Of a stretch of 14,662 bases of DNA, positions 1 to 6,401 are shown one piece after another (the first letter of the stretch is position 1; each line of letters opens with the position of its first letter). The notes beneath the pieces were generated by a model. That model worked only from the letters and a program-made list of their open reading frames with translations, made no database searches and had not been told where the DNA came from. Both the position numbers and the translations under genes were made by a program. The stretch comes from Clostridia bacterium (lineage in GTDB: Bacteria; Bacillota; Clostridia; Oscillospirales; Butyricicoccaceae): contig JAFYOK010000007.1 of NCBI GenBank assembly GCA_017560175.1, positions 1-14,662 of the forward strand. The letters run 5' to 3'.

Positions 1-19
1 CAACAAATCGCAAAAGGCA

Positions 20-48
20 TAGACAAACATCTCAAAAAGAAGTATAAT
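20..48 (+). promoter_or_regulatory. Sigma-A promoter of the transketolase operon
   Basis: A -35 box TAGACA (20-25, five of six consensus bases) and a perfect -10 box TATAAT (43-48) are separated by exactly 17 bp. Transcription should begin near position 55, which gives an untranslated leader of about 125 nt before the first transketolase gene. The call rests on sequence only. Confidence 0.75.
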
Positions 49-60
49 ATCAGTAATAAT

Positions 61-149
61 GTGCTTTCTGCGCGAAAGCACTCGGAAAGCGTCATTTTCC
101 CAAAAGGCGCATTTCCCTCTGACCCGCGCTTTGTCCGGCAGTTCCGGAC
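61..149 (+). promoter_or_regulatory. Structured 5' leader with two perfect stem-loops
   Basis: The leader of the transketolase transcript contains a perfect 8-bp hairpin (arms 61-68 GTGCTTTC and 74-81 GAAAGCAC, 5-nt loop) and a perfect 6-bp hairpin (arms 133-138 GTCCGG and 144-149 CCGGAC, 5-nt loop). A weaker GGAAA/TTTCC stem lies between them (84-88 with 96-100). No U-run follows either strong stem, so neither looks like an intrinsic terminator. I recognise no known riboswitch core. The first hairpin would begin within a few bases of the predicted transcript start, so 5'-end stabilisation is one possible role. Function is inferred. Confidence 0.4.
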
Positions 150-180
150 GCAAATTACAAAATGCAAAGGAAAGAATGAC

Positions 181-1020
181 ATGAACACTGACAAGAAAAT
201 GCTGGCGCTGACAGCCGCCAAGGCCCGTCTCCACGCTGTTCAGATGGTCTATGAAGCAGCCTCCGGCCATCCCGGCGGTTCTCTGAGCTGCCTGGACGTT
301 CTGACTGCAATGTATTTCGACGAAATGAAGATCGATCCCGCCAACCCCAAGTGCCCCGATCGTGACCGTTTTGTTATGAGTAAGGGCCACTGCTCCCCTG
401 CTCTCTATCCTATTCTGGCCCTGCGCGGCTTCTTCCCCGTTGAGGAGCTGAAGATGTTCCGCCGCATCGACGGCCATATGTCCGGCCATGTCGAAATGAA
501 CCATGTCCCCGGCGTTGATATGTCCACCGGCTCTCTGGGTCAGGGCATCTCCACCGCTGTCGGTATGGCTCTCGCAGGCAAGATCGGGGGTAAGGACTAC
601 CGTGTCTACTCCATCCTGGGCGACGGCGAAGTTGCCGAGGGTCAGGTATGGGAAGCCTTCATGGCCGCCAACAAGTATCACCTGGACAACCTCTGCGCGA
701 TCGTAGACGTTAACGGTCTGCAGATCGACGGCGCTACAAAGGACGTTATGCCCACCGAGCCCCTGGACGAAAAGTTCCGCTCCTTCGGCGCACACGTCAT
801 CACCATCGACGGTCACGACTTCGACGCTATCCTGGCTGCTTTCGCAGAAGCTAAGGCTACAAAGGGTCAGCCCACCGTCATCCTGGCAAAGACCGTCAAG
901 GGCAAGGGCGTTTCCTTCATGGAAAACAACGCCGGCTGGCATGGCAAGGCACCCAACGACGAGCAGTTTGCACAGGCTAAGACAGAATTGGAAGCGGTCA
1001 TCGCCGCACTGGAGGACTAA
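181..1020 (+). CDS. Transketolase, N-terminal (TPP-binding) subunit
   Basis: This 279-aa protein is the first half of a split transketolase. With its partner it transfers two-carbon ketol units between sugar phosphates in the cytosolic non-oxidative pentose phosphate pathway. Visible features are the SGHPGGS motif with His30, SKGH with His70, the GSLGQG loop (118-122) and the thiamine-pyrophosphate/metal motif beginning GDGE (147-150) and closing with Asn178 in VDVNG. The length matches the usual split N-terminal subunit, which lacks the pyrimidine-binding and C-terminal domains. I chose ATG 181 because AAAGGAAAG lies just upstream and the protein begins as family members do. An in-frame GTG at 61 would add 40 unlike residues and starts inside a leader hairpin. 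The stop is 3 nt before the partner gene, whose Shine-Dalgarno (GGAGG, 1011-1015) lies inside this reading frame, so the two are probably translationally coupled. Confidence 0.95.
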   Translation: MNTDKKMLALTAAKARLHAVQMVYEAASGHPGGSLSCLDVLTAMYFDEMKIDPANPKCPDRDRFVMSKGHCSPALYPILALRGFFPVEELKMFRRIDGHMSGHVEMNHVPGVDMSTGSLGQGISTAVGMALAGKIGGKDYRVYSILGDGEVAEGQVWEAFMAANKYHLDNLCAIVDVNGLQIDGATKDVMPTEPLDEKFRSFGAHVITIDGHDFDAILAAFAEAKATKGQPTVILAKTVKGKGVSFMENNAGWHGKAPNDEQFAQAKTELEAVIAALED

Positions 1021-1023
1021 ATC

Positions 1024-1971
1024 ATGGCAGAGAAAATCGCAACCAGAAACGCTTACGGCATGGCTCTGGCCGAGCTGGCCAATCAGTATCCCGAAGTCGT
1101 TTGCTTTGACGCCGACCTGGCCGGCGCTACCATGAGCAAGTTCTTCCTGGACGCTCATCCCGATCGTTTCTTCGATATGGGCATCGCCGAGTCCAACATG
1201 CAGGGTGTTGCTGCCGGTATGGCTGCCTGCGGCTACAAGCCCTTCACCAACACATTCGCTATGTTTGCTGCCGGCCGCTCCTGGGAGCAGGTCCGCAACT
1301 CCATCTGCTATCCCGGCCTGAACGTTAAGGTCGTCGGCTCCCACGGCGGTATCTCCGTCGGTGAAGACGGCGCTACCCACCAGTGCATCGAGGACTTCGC
1401 CATCATGCGCGTTATCCCCGGCATGACCGTTCTGTGCCCCTGCGATGCACACGAGATGCGTGCTGCCGTTGAGGCTCTGATCAACTACGATGGCCCCGCT
1501 TACATGCGCCTCGGCCGTCTGGCTGTTGAGACAGTTACCGATGCCATCCCCGGCTACAAGTTCGAGCTGGGCAAGGGCGTTCAGCTCCGCGAGGGCAATG
1601 ATGTTACCATCATCGCCAACGGTATGATGGTTCAGATGGCTCTGGAAGCTGCTAACATGCTGGCTGCCGAAGGCATCAACGCTCGCATCATCGATATGCA
1701 CACCATCAAGCCTCTGGATACAGAGATCATCAAGAAGGCTGCTGAGGAGACCGGCGCCATCGTCGTCACCGAAGAGCACAACATCATCGGCGGTCTGGGT
1801 GCTGCCGTTGCCGAGTTCTGCAGCGAGAACTGCATGGTTCCCGTTGTCCGCCACGGTGTCGAGGACGTCTTCGGCCGCAGCGGTAAGGCTCCTCTGGCTC
1901 TGAAGGCATTCGGCCTGACCCCCGAGGTCATCGCTGAGAAGGCAAAGAAGGCCATTTCTCTCAAGAAGTAA
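1024..1971 (+). CDS. Transketolase, C-terminal subunit
   Basis: This 315-aa protein supplies the pyrimidine-binding and C-terminal domains that complete the transketolase active site. The conserved MGIAESN segment carries Glu56, which in this family activates the TPP aminopyrimidine. It is followed by a glycine-rich SHGGISVGEDG stretch and the C-terminal transketolase domain (about residues 190-305, with HNIIGGLG). It resembles the C-terminal half of transketolase and, more distantly, 1-deoxyxylulose-5-phosphate synthase. Pairing with the N-terminal subunit immediately upstream settles the assignment. The gap to the upstream stop is 3 nt and the GGAGG site ends 8 nt before the ATG. A strong terminator follows 10 bp after the stop, so the operon has two genes. 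Nothing in the sequence suggests truncation. Confidence 0.95.
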   Translation: MAEKIATRNAYGMALAELANQYPEVVCFDADLAGATMSKFFLDAHPDRFFDMGIAESNMQGVAAGMAACGYKPFTNTFAMFAAGRSWEQVRNSICYPGLNVKVVGSHGGISVGEDGATHQCIEDFAIMRVIPGMTVLCPCDAHEMRAAVEALINYDGPAYMRLGRLAVETVTDAIPGYKFELGKGVQLREGNDVTIIANGMMVQMALEAANMLAAEGINARIIDMHTIKPLDTEIIKKAAEETGAIVVTEEHNIIGGLGAAVAEFCSENCMVPVVRHGVEDVFGRSGKAPLALKAFGLTPEVIAEKAKKAISLKK

Positions 1972-1981
1972 ATTTCAACTT

Positions 1982-2014
1982 AAAAGGGAGTGTCATTGCG
2001 ACACTCCCTTTTTT
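1982..2014 (+). terminator. Intrinsic terminator of the transketolase operon
   Basis: A perfect 13-bp stem (arms 1982-1994 and 2000-2012, core GGGAGTGTC/GACACTCCC) with a 5-nt ATTGC loop runs into six T residues (2009-2014). The left flank is AAAA, so the reverse strand also ends in a short T-run and the element may act weakly in both directions. Confidence 0.93.
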
Positions 2015-2020
2015 CATGCA

Positions 2021-2061
2021 GATAAAAAGCCTGCTGTAAATCAAAACTTACAGCAGGCTTT
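2021..2061 (-). terminator. Intrinsic terminator of the cysteine desulfidase gene
   Basis: A perfect 14-bp stem (arms 2026-2039 and 2048-2061, core GCCTGCTGTAA) encloses an 8-nt loop. Read on the minus strand, the stem ends in GGCTTTTTATC, giving a five-base U-run, while the plus-strand side lacks a good U-run. It therefore serves the minus-strand gene ending at 2145. The distance from that stop is about 85 nt, filled by three palindromes. Confidence 0.82.
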
Positions 2062-2073
2062 GTTGATTTGATC

Positions 2074-2144
2074 TGTCCCATCGGGACACCATAACCGACA
2101 CCTCGTGTCGATTTCATAGATCTCGCCGCTTGGCTGCGAGATCT
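2074..2144. repeat. Chain of three short palindromes
   Basis: Three perfect stem-loops lie in a row: TGTCCC/GGGACA (2074-2079, 2083-2088, 3-nt loop), CGACAC/GTGTCG (2096-2101, 2105-2110, 3-nt loop) and AGATCTCGC/GCGAGATCT (2118-2126, 2136-2144, 9-nt loop). The last one touches the TAA stop of the minus-strand gene. None is followed by a U-run, so they are not themselves terminators. The layout of short GC-rich hairpins joined by AT-rich linkers resembles interspersed palindromic-unit repeats found between genes in many gut Clostridia. Whether this exact unit is repeated elsewhere in the genome cannot be seen in the window. Confidence 0.5.
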
Positions 2145-3398
2145 TTATTTTCCCATCATGATATCAACGATGGTAGCGTTGGCATCCTTCATGCCGACGT
2201 TGGCAACGCGGCCCAGGTTCTTTGTCAGCTGACCGGGCTCGTTTGTACCGACGATACCGCCGGCTTCGATGGAAAAGCCTTCCAGCGCCATCAGAGCCGA
2301 CAGAGTGGTATTGGAGCAGGACAGGCCGACCTTGTTGGCACAGCCTTCCTTAGCGCCGTCACAAATGACACCTGTGGCCGAGCCGAGGACCGACTTCATG
2401 CAGGCAACGACCTGCTCCAGGCTGCCGTCCAGCATATAAATGATGCCGCAGGCACCGGCCAGACCGGCCGAGATCGAGCAGGAGCACAGGCAGGACAGTG
2501 TGCCGACATCATGCTTGATGAACATATTCATGGCCTGTGCGAAGGCGATACCGCGGAGGATCTTCTCTTCGGGAACATTGAGTGCCTTACCGACAACGCC
2601 GATGGGCAGGAAGAGAGAAATGCCCTGGTTGCCCGAACCGGTAACGGTCATAACAGGCAGAGGATAGCCGCTCATACGGGCGTAGGAAGCGCAGGAGGTG
2701 ACCTTCTGTACATCGAGGATAAGAGAGTTGCCGAACAGAGACTTGGCTGCCAGGCGCTCGTAGCACTGGCCCATGGCCAGCTTCTGGCCGGCCTCGCTGA
2801 TGGCCATATTCATCTCCAGACCTTCCTTGAAGAAGTCGAGAGCTTCCTGATCGACAGTATCGGCAAAGGCCTTAAAGTCTTCCAGGTTGTAGTTGACGAT
2901 ATCATCGATGGCACTGCCGCCTGCGGTCTCAAAGTGAGCAAAGTCTGTGCCGTGCTCAACAGAAACAATATTGTCATGGCCACCCGATGTGATGACACGG
3001 ACGCAGTCCTCATCGCTCTCCAGGATGGTTTCGATGTAGAGGCCGGTTCTTGTACCGTCCAGCTTGACCTCGATGAGAGGCAGGATCTTTCTGGCTTCCT
3101 CGGCACCTTCGGGAGTGATGTTGCCCAGAACATTCATACCGGCATCAAAGTTGCCCGCGGCGATACCGACAGCAACACACTCAGCGGCACCTCTGGCGCC
3201 CTCAAAACCGGGAATAGCAACGCCCATGGCATTCTTGAGCAGGCAGATATCCAGCTTGACCTTGGCGCTCTTGAGCTCGCCCTTGAGCTCAGCACGTGCC
3301 TTGGAGGCATTGAGTGCGATAGCAACAGGCTCTGTGCAGCCGGTAGCGGGAACGACAACGCTCTTGATCATTGTCATCAGCTTTGTATTACGATCCAT
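2145..3398 (-). CDS. L-cysteine desulfidase family protein (UPF0597 / serine dehydratase alpha-like)
   Basis: This 417-aa protein belongs to the family of E. coli YhaM (CyuA) and Methanocaldococcus MJ1025. Characterised members split L-cysteine to pyruvate, ammonia and sulfide using an oxygen-sensitive iron-sulfur cluster. The signature GCTEP occurs near the N-terminus with Cys21. A cysteine cluster follows at 303, 305 and 307, and a CDGAKEGCANK segment contributes Cys346 and Cys353. Cysteines in these regions are the expected cluster ligands. An SGNQGI segment is also typical. Length is normal, and the protein has no signal peptide or clear membrane segment, so it should be cytosolic. The ATG is preceded by AAAGGAAG. 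The gene is monocistronic between its own promoter and terminator, with no linked cysteine transporter in the window. Substrate is inferred from family, and a related amino-acid deaminase activity is possible. Confidence 0.85.
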   Translation of the reverse strand: MDRNTKLMTMIKSVVVPATGCTEPVAIALNASKARAELKGELKSAKVKLDICLLKNAMGVAIPGFEGARGAAECVAVGIAAGNFDAGMNVLGNITPEGAEEARKILPLIEVKLDGTRTGLYIETILESDEDCVRVITSGGHDNIVSVEHGTDFAHFETAGGSAIDDIVNYNLEDFKAFADTVDQEALDFFKEGLEMNMAISEAGQKLAMGQCYERLAAKSLFGNSLILDVQKVTSCASYARMSGYPLPVMTVTGSGNQGISLFLPIGVVGKALNVPEEKILRGIAFAQAMNMFIKHDVGTLSCLCSCSISAGLAGACGIIYMLDGSLEQVVACMKSVLGSATGVICDGAKEGCANKVGLSCSNTTLSALMALEGFSIEAGGIVGTNEPGQLTKNLGRVANVGMKDANATIVDIMMGK

Positions 3399-3481
3399 AA
3401 TTCAGTCTTCCTTTTTCTGTGGTCTTTATCGTGATTATTTTTTCTGTATAAACGCAGGGGGAAAATGCCCCAAACAAATGA

Positions 3482-3490
3482 ATTATATCA
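3482..3490 (-). promoter_or_regulatory. Extended -10 promoter of the cysteine desulfidase gene
   Basis: Reading the minus strand, TGATATAAT forms an extended -10 element (TATAAT at 3487-3482, TG at 3490-3489) about 84 bp ahead of the start codon. The base set at the -35 distance (ATGAAA) is poor, as is common for extended -10 promoters. Transcription would start near 3475. A short GGGG/CCCC dyad follows in the leader (around 3457-3471). Confidence 0.5.
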
Positions 3491-3588
3491 TTTTCCCTTC
3501 GACATTTCATCTGCAACTTTCACAAAAAGACGACCTTCTCCTACAAATCAACTGTACACCTCTCCCCTCACCTGTTTCTCCACAACAG

Positions 3589-3615
3589 AAAAGGCCGCCC
3601 CGAAGGACGGCCTTT
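3589..3615 (-). terminator. Intrinsic terminator after rpsU
   Basis: On the minus strand an 11-bp stem (3615-3605 with 3600-3590, one G-U pair) is closed by a TTCG loop flanked by C and G, the very stable cUUCGg tetraloop, and ends in GGCCTTTTCTG. It lies 35 bp after the rpsU stop and closes the long minus-strand cluster. Confidence 0.9.
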
Positions 3616-3650
3616 ATGGCATTTAGGTGTAGGTGTGAGATGACACAGAT

Positions 3651-3833
3651 TTATCTGTACATCTTCTTCTTAGCTCTTGCAGCTTCACTCTTCTTGCGGC
3701 GCTTTACGCTGGGGCTTTCATAGTGTTCACGCTTACGGAGCTCGGAGAGCACACCCGACTTTGCGCAGGAACGCTTGAAGCGTCTCAGTGCGCTGTCCAG
3801 CGATTCATCAGCCTTAACACGAATCTCAGACAT
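3651..3833 (-). CDS. rpsU: 30S ribosomal protein S21
   Basis: This 60-aa basic protein is S21, a small-subunit component located near the anti-Shine-Dalgarno region of 16S rRNA and important for initiation. The N-terminus MSEIRVKADESLDSALRRFK and the central KREHYESPSVKRRKK segment are diagnostic, and the C-terminal 15 residues are rich in Lys, Arg and Ala as usual. I chose ATG 3833 because a very strong GGAGGGAGGG lies just upstream and family members begin here. An in-frame ATG at 3884 would add 17 unrelated residues and sits at the predicted transcription start. The gene lies 92 bp after leuS with its own consensus promoter in the gap, and a cUUCGg terminator follows. It can therefore be made both independently and by readthrough from leuS. 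Confidence 0.97.
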   Translation of the reverse strand: MSEIRVKADESLDSALRRFKRSCAKSGVLSELRKREHYESPSVKRRKKSEAARAKKKMYR

Positions 3834-3889
3834 TCTATTTCCCTCCCTCCGTGAATCAAACCTAAAAACACACTTAATTAACAAGATAC

Positions 3890-3918
3890 ATTATATTCCG
3901 AAATGTGTCTTGTGTCAA
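3890..3918 (-). promoter_or_regulatory. Consensus sigma-A promoter of rpsU
   Basis: On the minus strand TTGACA (3918-3913) and TATAAT (3895-3890) are both perfect matches to consensus and are separated by exactly 17 bp. The -35 box begins only 7 bp after the leuS stop codon. The predicted start is near 3883, giving a leader of about 50 nt. No terminator separates leuS from this promoter. Confidence 0.9.
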
Positions 3919-3925
3919 GTCTTTT

Positions 3926-6331
3926 TTACGGCTTTACGACAATATTAATAATCTTATTTTTTACAACGATGACCTTGACGATGTTCATGCCTTCAACGGC
4001 AGCCTTGACCTTCTCTTCTTCCAGAGCAGCAGCCTTTGCAGTCTCGTCATCGCAGCCCAGAGGCAGAGAGACAACGCCGCGCAGCTTGCCATTGACCTGG
4101 ACAGCCATGTTGACATTGGCTTCGACGGTCTTGGCTTCATCGTACTGAGGCCAGGGGTAACGAACCATAGTATCCTTAACGCCCAGGGTCTCTGCCAGTT
4201 CTTCTGCCAGGTGGGGAGCGAAAGGATCGAGCAGCGCCAGGAATGTGAGGAACTCGGCCTCGTTGACGCCGTTGTCTGCAAATGTGTTGAGCAGGCTCAT
4301 CAGGGCAGCAATCGCGGTGTTGAACTTGAGGTTCTCGATATCCTGGCCGACCTTCTTGATGGTCTTGTGGATCTCGACCTCGTTCTTCTCGCTGTATGCG
4401 TTGCCGGGCTGGACATTGTCACGCATTGCACAGACACGCTCGAGGAAACGGCTGCAGCCCTTGATGGAATCCTGCTTCCAGGGTGCTGCCTTTTCGAAGT
4501 CGCCGATGAACATCTCGTAGAGACGCATGGTATCGGCGCCGTAGGTGTTGATGATATCGTCGGGGTTGACGACGTTGCCGCGGCTCTTACTCATCTTCTC
4601 GCCGTTGCCGCCGAGGATCATGCCGTGGCTGGTACGCATGGCGTAGGGTTCGGGATTGGGAACAACGCCGATGTCGTAGAGGAACTTATGCCAGAAGCGG
4701 CTGTACAGCAGGTGCAGTGTGGTATGCTCCATACCGCCGTTGTACCAGTCGACCATGCCCCAATACTCCAGAGCTTCCTTGGAAGCCAGAGCATTTTCGT
4801 TGTGGGGATCCATGTAACGCAGGAAGTACCAGCTGGAACCGGCCCACTGAGGCATGGTGTCGGTCTCGCGCTTAGCGGGAGCACCGCAGCAGGGGCAGGT
4901 GGTGTTGATCCACTCTGTGCACTTAGCCAGGGGGGATTCGCCGTTATCGGTGGGCTCGTAGCTGTCTACCTCGGGCAGGCGCAGAGGCAGCTGCTCCTCG
5001 GGAATGGGAACCCAGCCGCACTTCTCGCAGTAAACCAGAGGAATGGGCTCGCCCCAGTAACGCTGACGGGAGAAGACCCAGTCACGCAGCTTGAAGTTGA
5101 CCTTGGGTTCACCCTTGCCGGTCTCCTTCAGCCACTCGACGATGGCTTCCTTTGCTTCTTCAACGGTCTTGCCGTCCAGGAAGCCGGAGTTGACCATAAC
5201 GCCGGTCTCGCAATCGGTAAAGGCTTCCTCTTCTACGTTGCCGCCCTTAACGACCTCGATGATGGGGCAGCCAAACTTCTTGGCAAACTCCCAGTCGCGG
5301 GTATCGTGGCCGGGAACCGCCATGATAGCGCCGGTGCCGTAGCCCATGAGGACGTAGTCGGAAACGAAGATGGGAATCTCGGTGTTGGTAACGGGGTTGA
5401 TGGCACGGACACCGTCCAGCTGAACGCCGGTCTTGTCCTTGGCCATTTCGGTACGCTCGAAGTCGGACTTGCGGGCAGCAGCCTCGCGGTACTCGACAAC
5501 GGCGTTATAGTTGGCCAGCTTGTCCTTCCACTGCTCGATGAAGGGATGCTCGGGCGACATGACCATGTAGGTAGCGCCGAACAGAGTGTCGGGACGTGTG
5601 GTATAGATCTTCAGGGTATCACCCTCGGTTGTGGTGAACTCAACCTCAGCACCTGTGCTGCGGCCGATCCAGTTCTTCTGCTGTGTCTTGACGCGATCAA
5701 CATAGTCGACCAGCTCCAGATCGTCGATCAGGCGCTGTGCGTACTTGGTGATGGCCAGCATCCACTGGCTCTTCTCCTTGCGGACGACCTCGCTGCCGCA
5801 GCGCTCGCAGACGCCGTTGACAACTTCTTCGTTGGCCAGAACGCACTTGCAGGATGTACACCAGTTAACGGGCATGGTGGTCTTGTAAGCCAGGCCCTTC
5901 TTGAAGAGCTGCTGGAAGATCCACTGTGTCCACTTGAAGTAGCCGGGATCGGTGGTGTTGACCTCACGGTCCCAGTCGAAGGACAGACCGATCATTCTCA
6001 GCTGGCTCTTGAAACGAGCAACGTTGTTCTGTGTGACGATCTCGGGGTGGATGTGATTCTTGATGGCGAAGTTTTCAGTGGGCAGACCGAAAGCATCCCA
6101 GCCCATGGGATACAGGACATTGTAGCCCTGCATACGACGCTTTCTGGCAACGATGTCCAGTGCGGTATAGGAACGGGGATGGCCGACGTGCAGACCTGCG
6201 CCCGAGGGATAGGGGAACTCGACCAGCGCATAGTACTTGGGCATCGAGTAGTCGGTCAGAGTCTTGAAGGACTTTTCATCGTCCCATCTCTGCTGCCACT
6301 TGGCTTCAATGCCTTGGAAATCGTATTTCAC
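3926..6331 (-). CDS. leuS: Leucyl-tRNA synthetase
   Basis: This 801-aa cytosolic class I enzyme attaches leucine to tRNA(Leu). The HIGH-type motif is HVGH at 48-51 and the KMSKS loop is exact at 579-583. Between them lies the CP1 editing domain, with the threonine-rich TTRPDT segment (about 243-248) and the GTGAIMAVPGHDTRDWEF stretch whose aspartate anchors misacylated amino acids for hydrolysis. Paired CxxC zinc-type motifs occur in CTSC...CERC, CEKC and CPCC. The length is that of bacterial LeuRS. The start codon is GTG, preceded by AAGGAAG at 9-nt spacing. No in-frame ATG lies upstream before a stop, so GTG is the best choice. It lies 70 bp after rsfS, with a stem-loop but no terminator in the gap. 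No T-box leader fits in that space. Confidence 0.97.
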   Translation of the reverse strand: MKYDFQGIEAKWQQRWDDEKSFKTLTDYSMPKYYALVEFPYPSGAGLHVGHPRSYTALDIVARKRRMQGYNVLYPMGWDAFGLPTENFAIKNHIHPEIVTQNNVARFKSQLRMIGLSFDWDREVNTTDPGYFKWTQWIFQQLFKKGLAYKTTMPVNWCTSCKCVLANEEVVNGVCERCGSEVVRKEKSQWMLAITKYAQRLIDDLELVDYVDRVKTQQKNWIGRSTGAEVEFTTTEGDTLKIYTTRPDTLFGATYMVMSPEHPFIEQWKDKLANYNAVVEYREAAARKSDFERTEMAKDKTGVQLDGVRAINPVTNTEIPIFVSDYVLMGYGTGAIMAVPGHDTRDWEFAKKFGCPIIEVVKGGNVEEEAFTDCETGVMVNSGFLDGKTVEEAKEAIVEWLKETGKGEPKVNFKLRDWVFSRQRYWGEPIPLVYCEKCGWVPIPEEQLPLRLPEVDSYEPTDNGESPLAKCTEWINTTCPCCGAPAKRETDTMPQWAGSSWYFLRYMDPHNENALASKEALEYWGMVDWYNGGMEHTTLHLLYSRFWHKFLYDIGVVPNPEPYAMRTSHGMILGGNGEKMSKSRGNVVNPDDIINTYGADTMRLYEMFIGDFEKAAPWKQDSIKGCSRFLERVCAMRDNVQPGNAYSEKNEVEIHKTIKKVGQDIENLKFNTAIAALMSLLNTFADNGVNEAEFLTFLALLDPFAPHLAEELAETLGVKDTMVRYPWPQYDEAKTVEANVNMAVQVNGKLRGVVSLPLGCDDETAKAAALEEEKVKAAVEGMNIVKVIVVKNKIINIVVKP

Positions 6332-6378
6332 GATGATACACTTCCTTATTGAGAAATATTAAATAATAGCTTGTTTTG

Positions 6379-6394
6379 CGGAGCCTTTGCTCCG
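6379..6394 (-). other. Intercistronic stem-loop between rsfS and leuS
   Basis: A perfect 6-bp stem CGGAGC/GCTCCG (6379-6384, 6389-6394) with a 4-nt loop lies in the 70-bp gap. On the minus strand it is followed by GCAAAACAAG rather than a U-run, so it is not an intrinsic terminator. It could be an RNA processing or stability element that separates leuS from the upstream genes. That role is inferred. Confidence 0.35.
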
Positions 6395-6401
6395 AAGGGA
6401 T

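Noticed and set aside
61..180. GTG 61 as the start of the transketolase N-terminal subunit
   Set aside because: The added 40 residues do not look like the family, the GTG is the first base of a hairpin close to the predicted transcript start, and ATG 181 has a good Shine-Dalgarno.
2130..3434. A 434-codon plus-strand frame antisense to the cysteine desulfidase gene
   Set aside because: The minus-strand protein is a clear family member. The antisense frame is an effect of codon bias.
3645..3658. Palindrome ACAGAT-TT-ATCTGT over the rpsU stop
   Set aside because: It is too short and AT-rich to separate from chance, and the real terminator lies just downstream.
3905..6352. An 815-codon open frame on the plus strand, antisense to the whole of leuS
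   Set aside because: LeuS on the minus strand has every family motif. The antisense frame stays open because leuS avoids codons whose complement is a stop. I see no Shine-Dalgarno or promoter fitting its start and its protein resembles nothing known to me.
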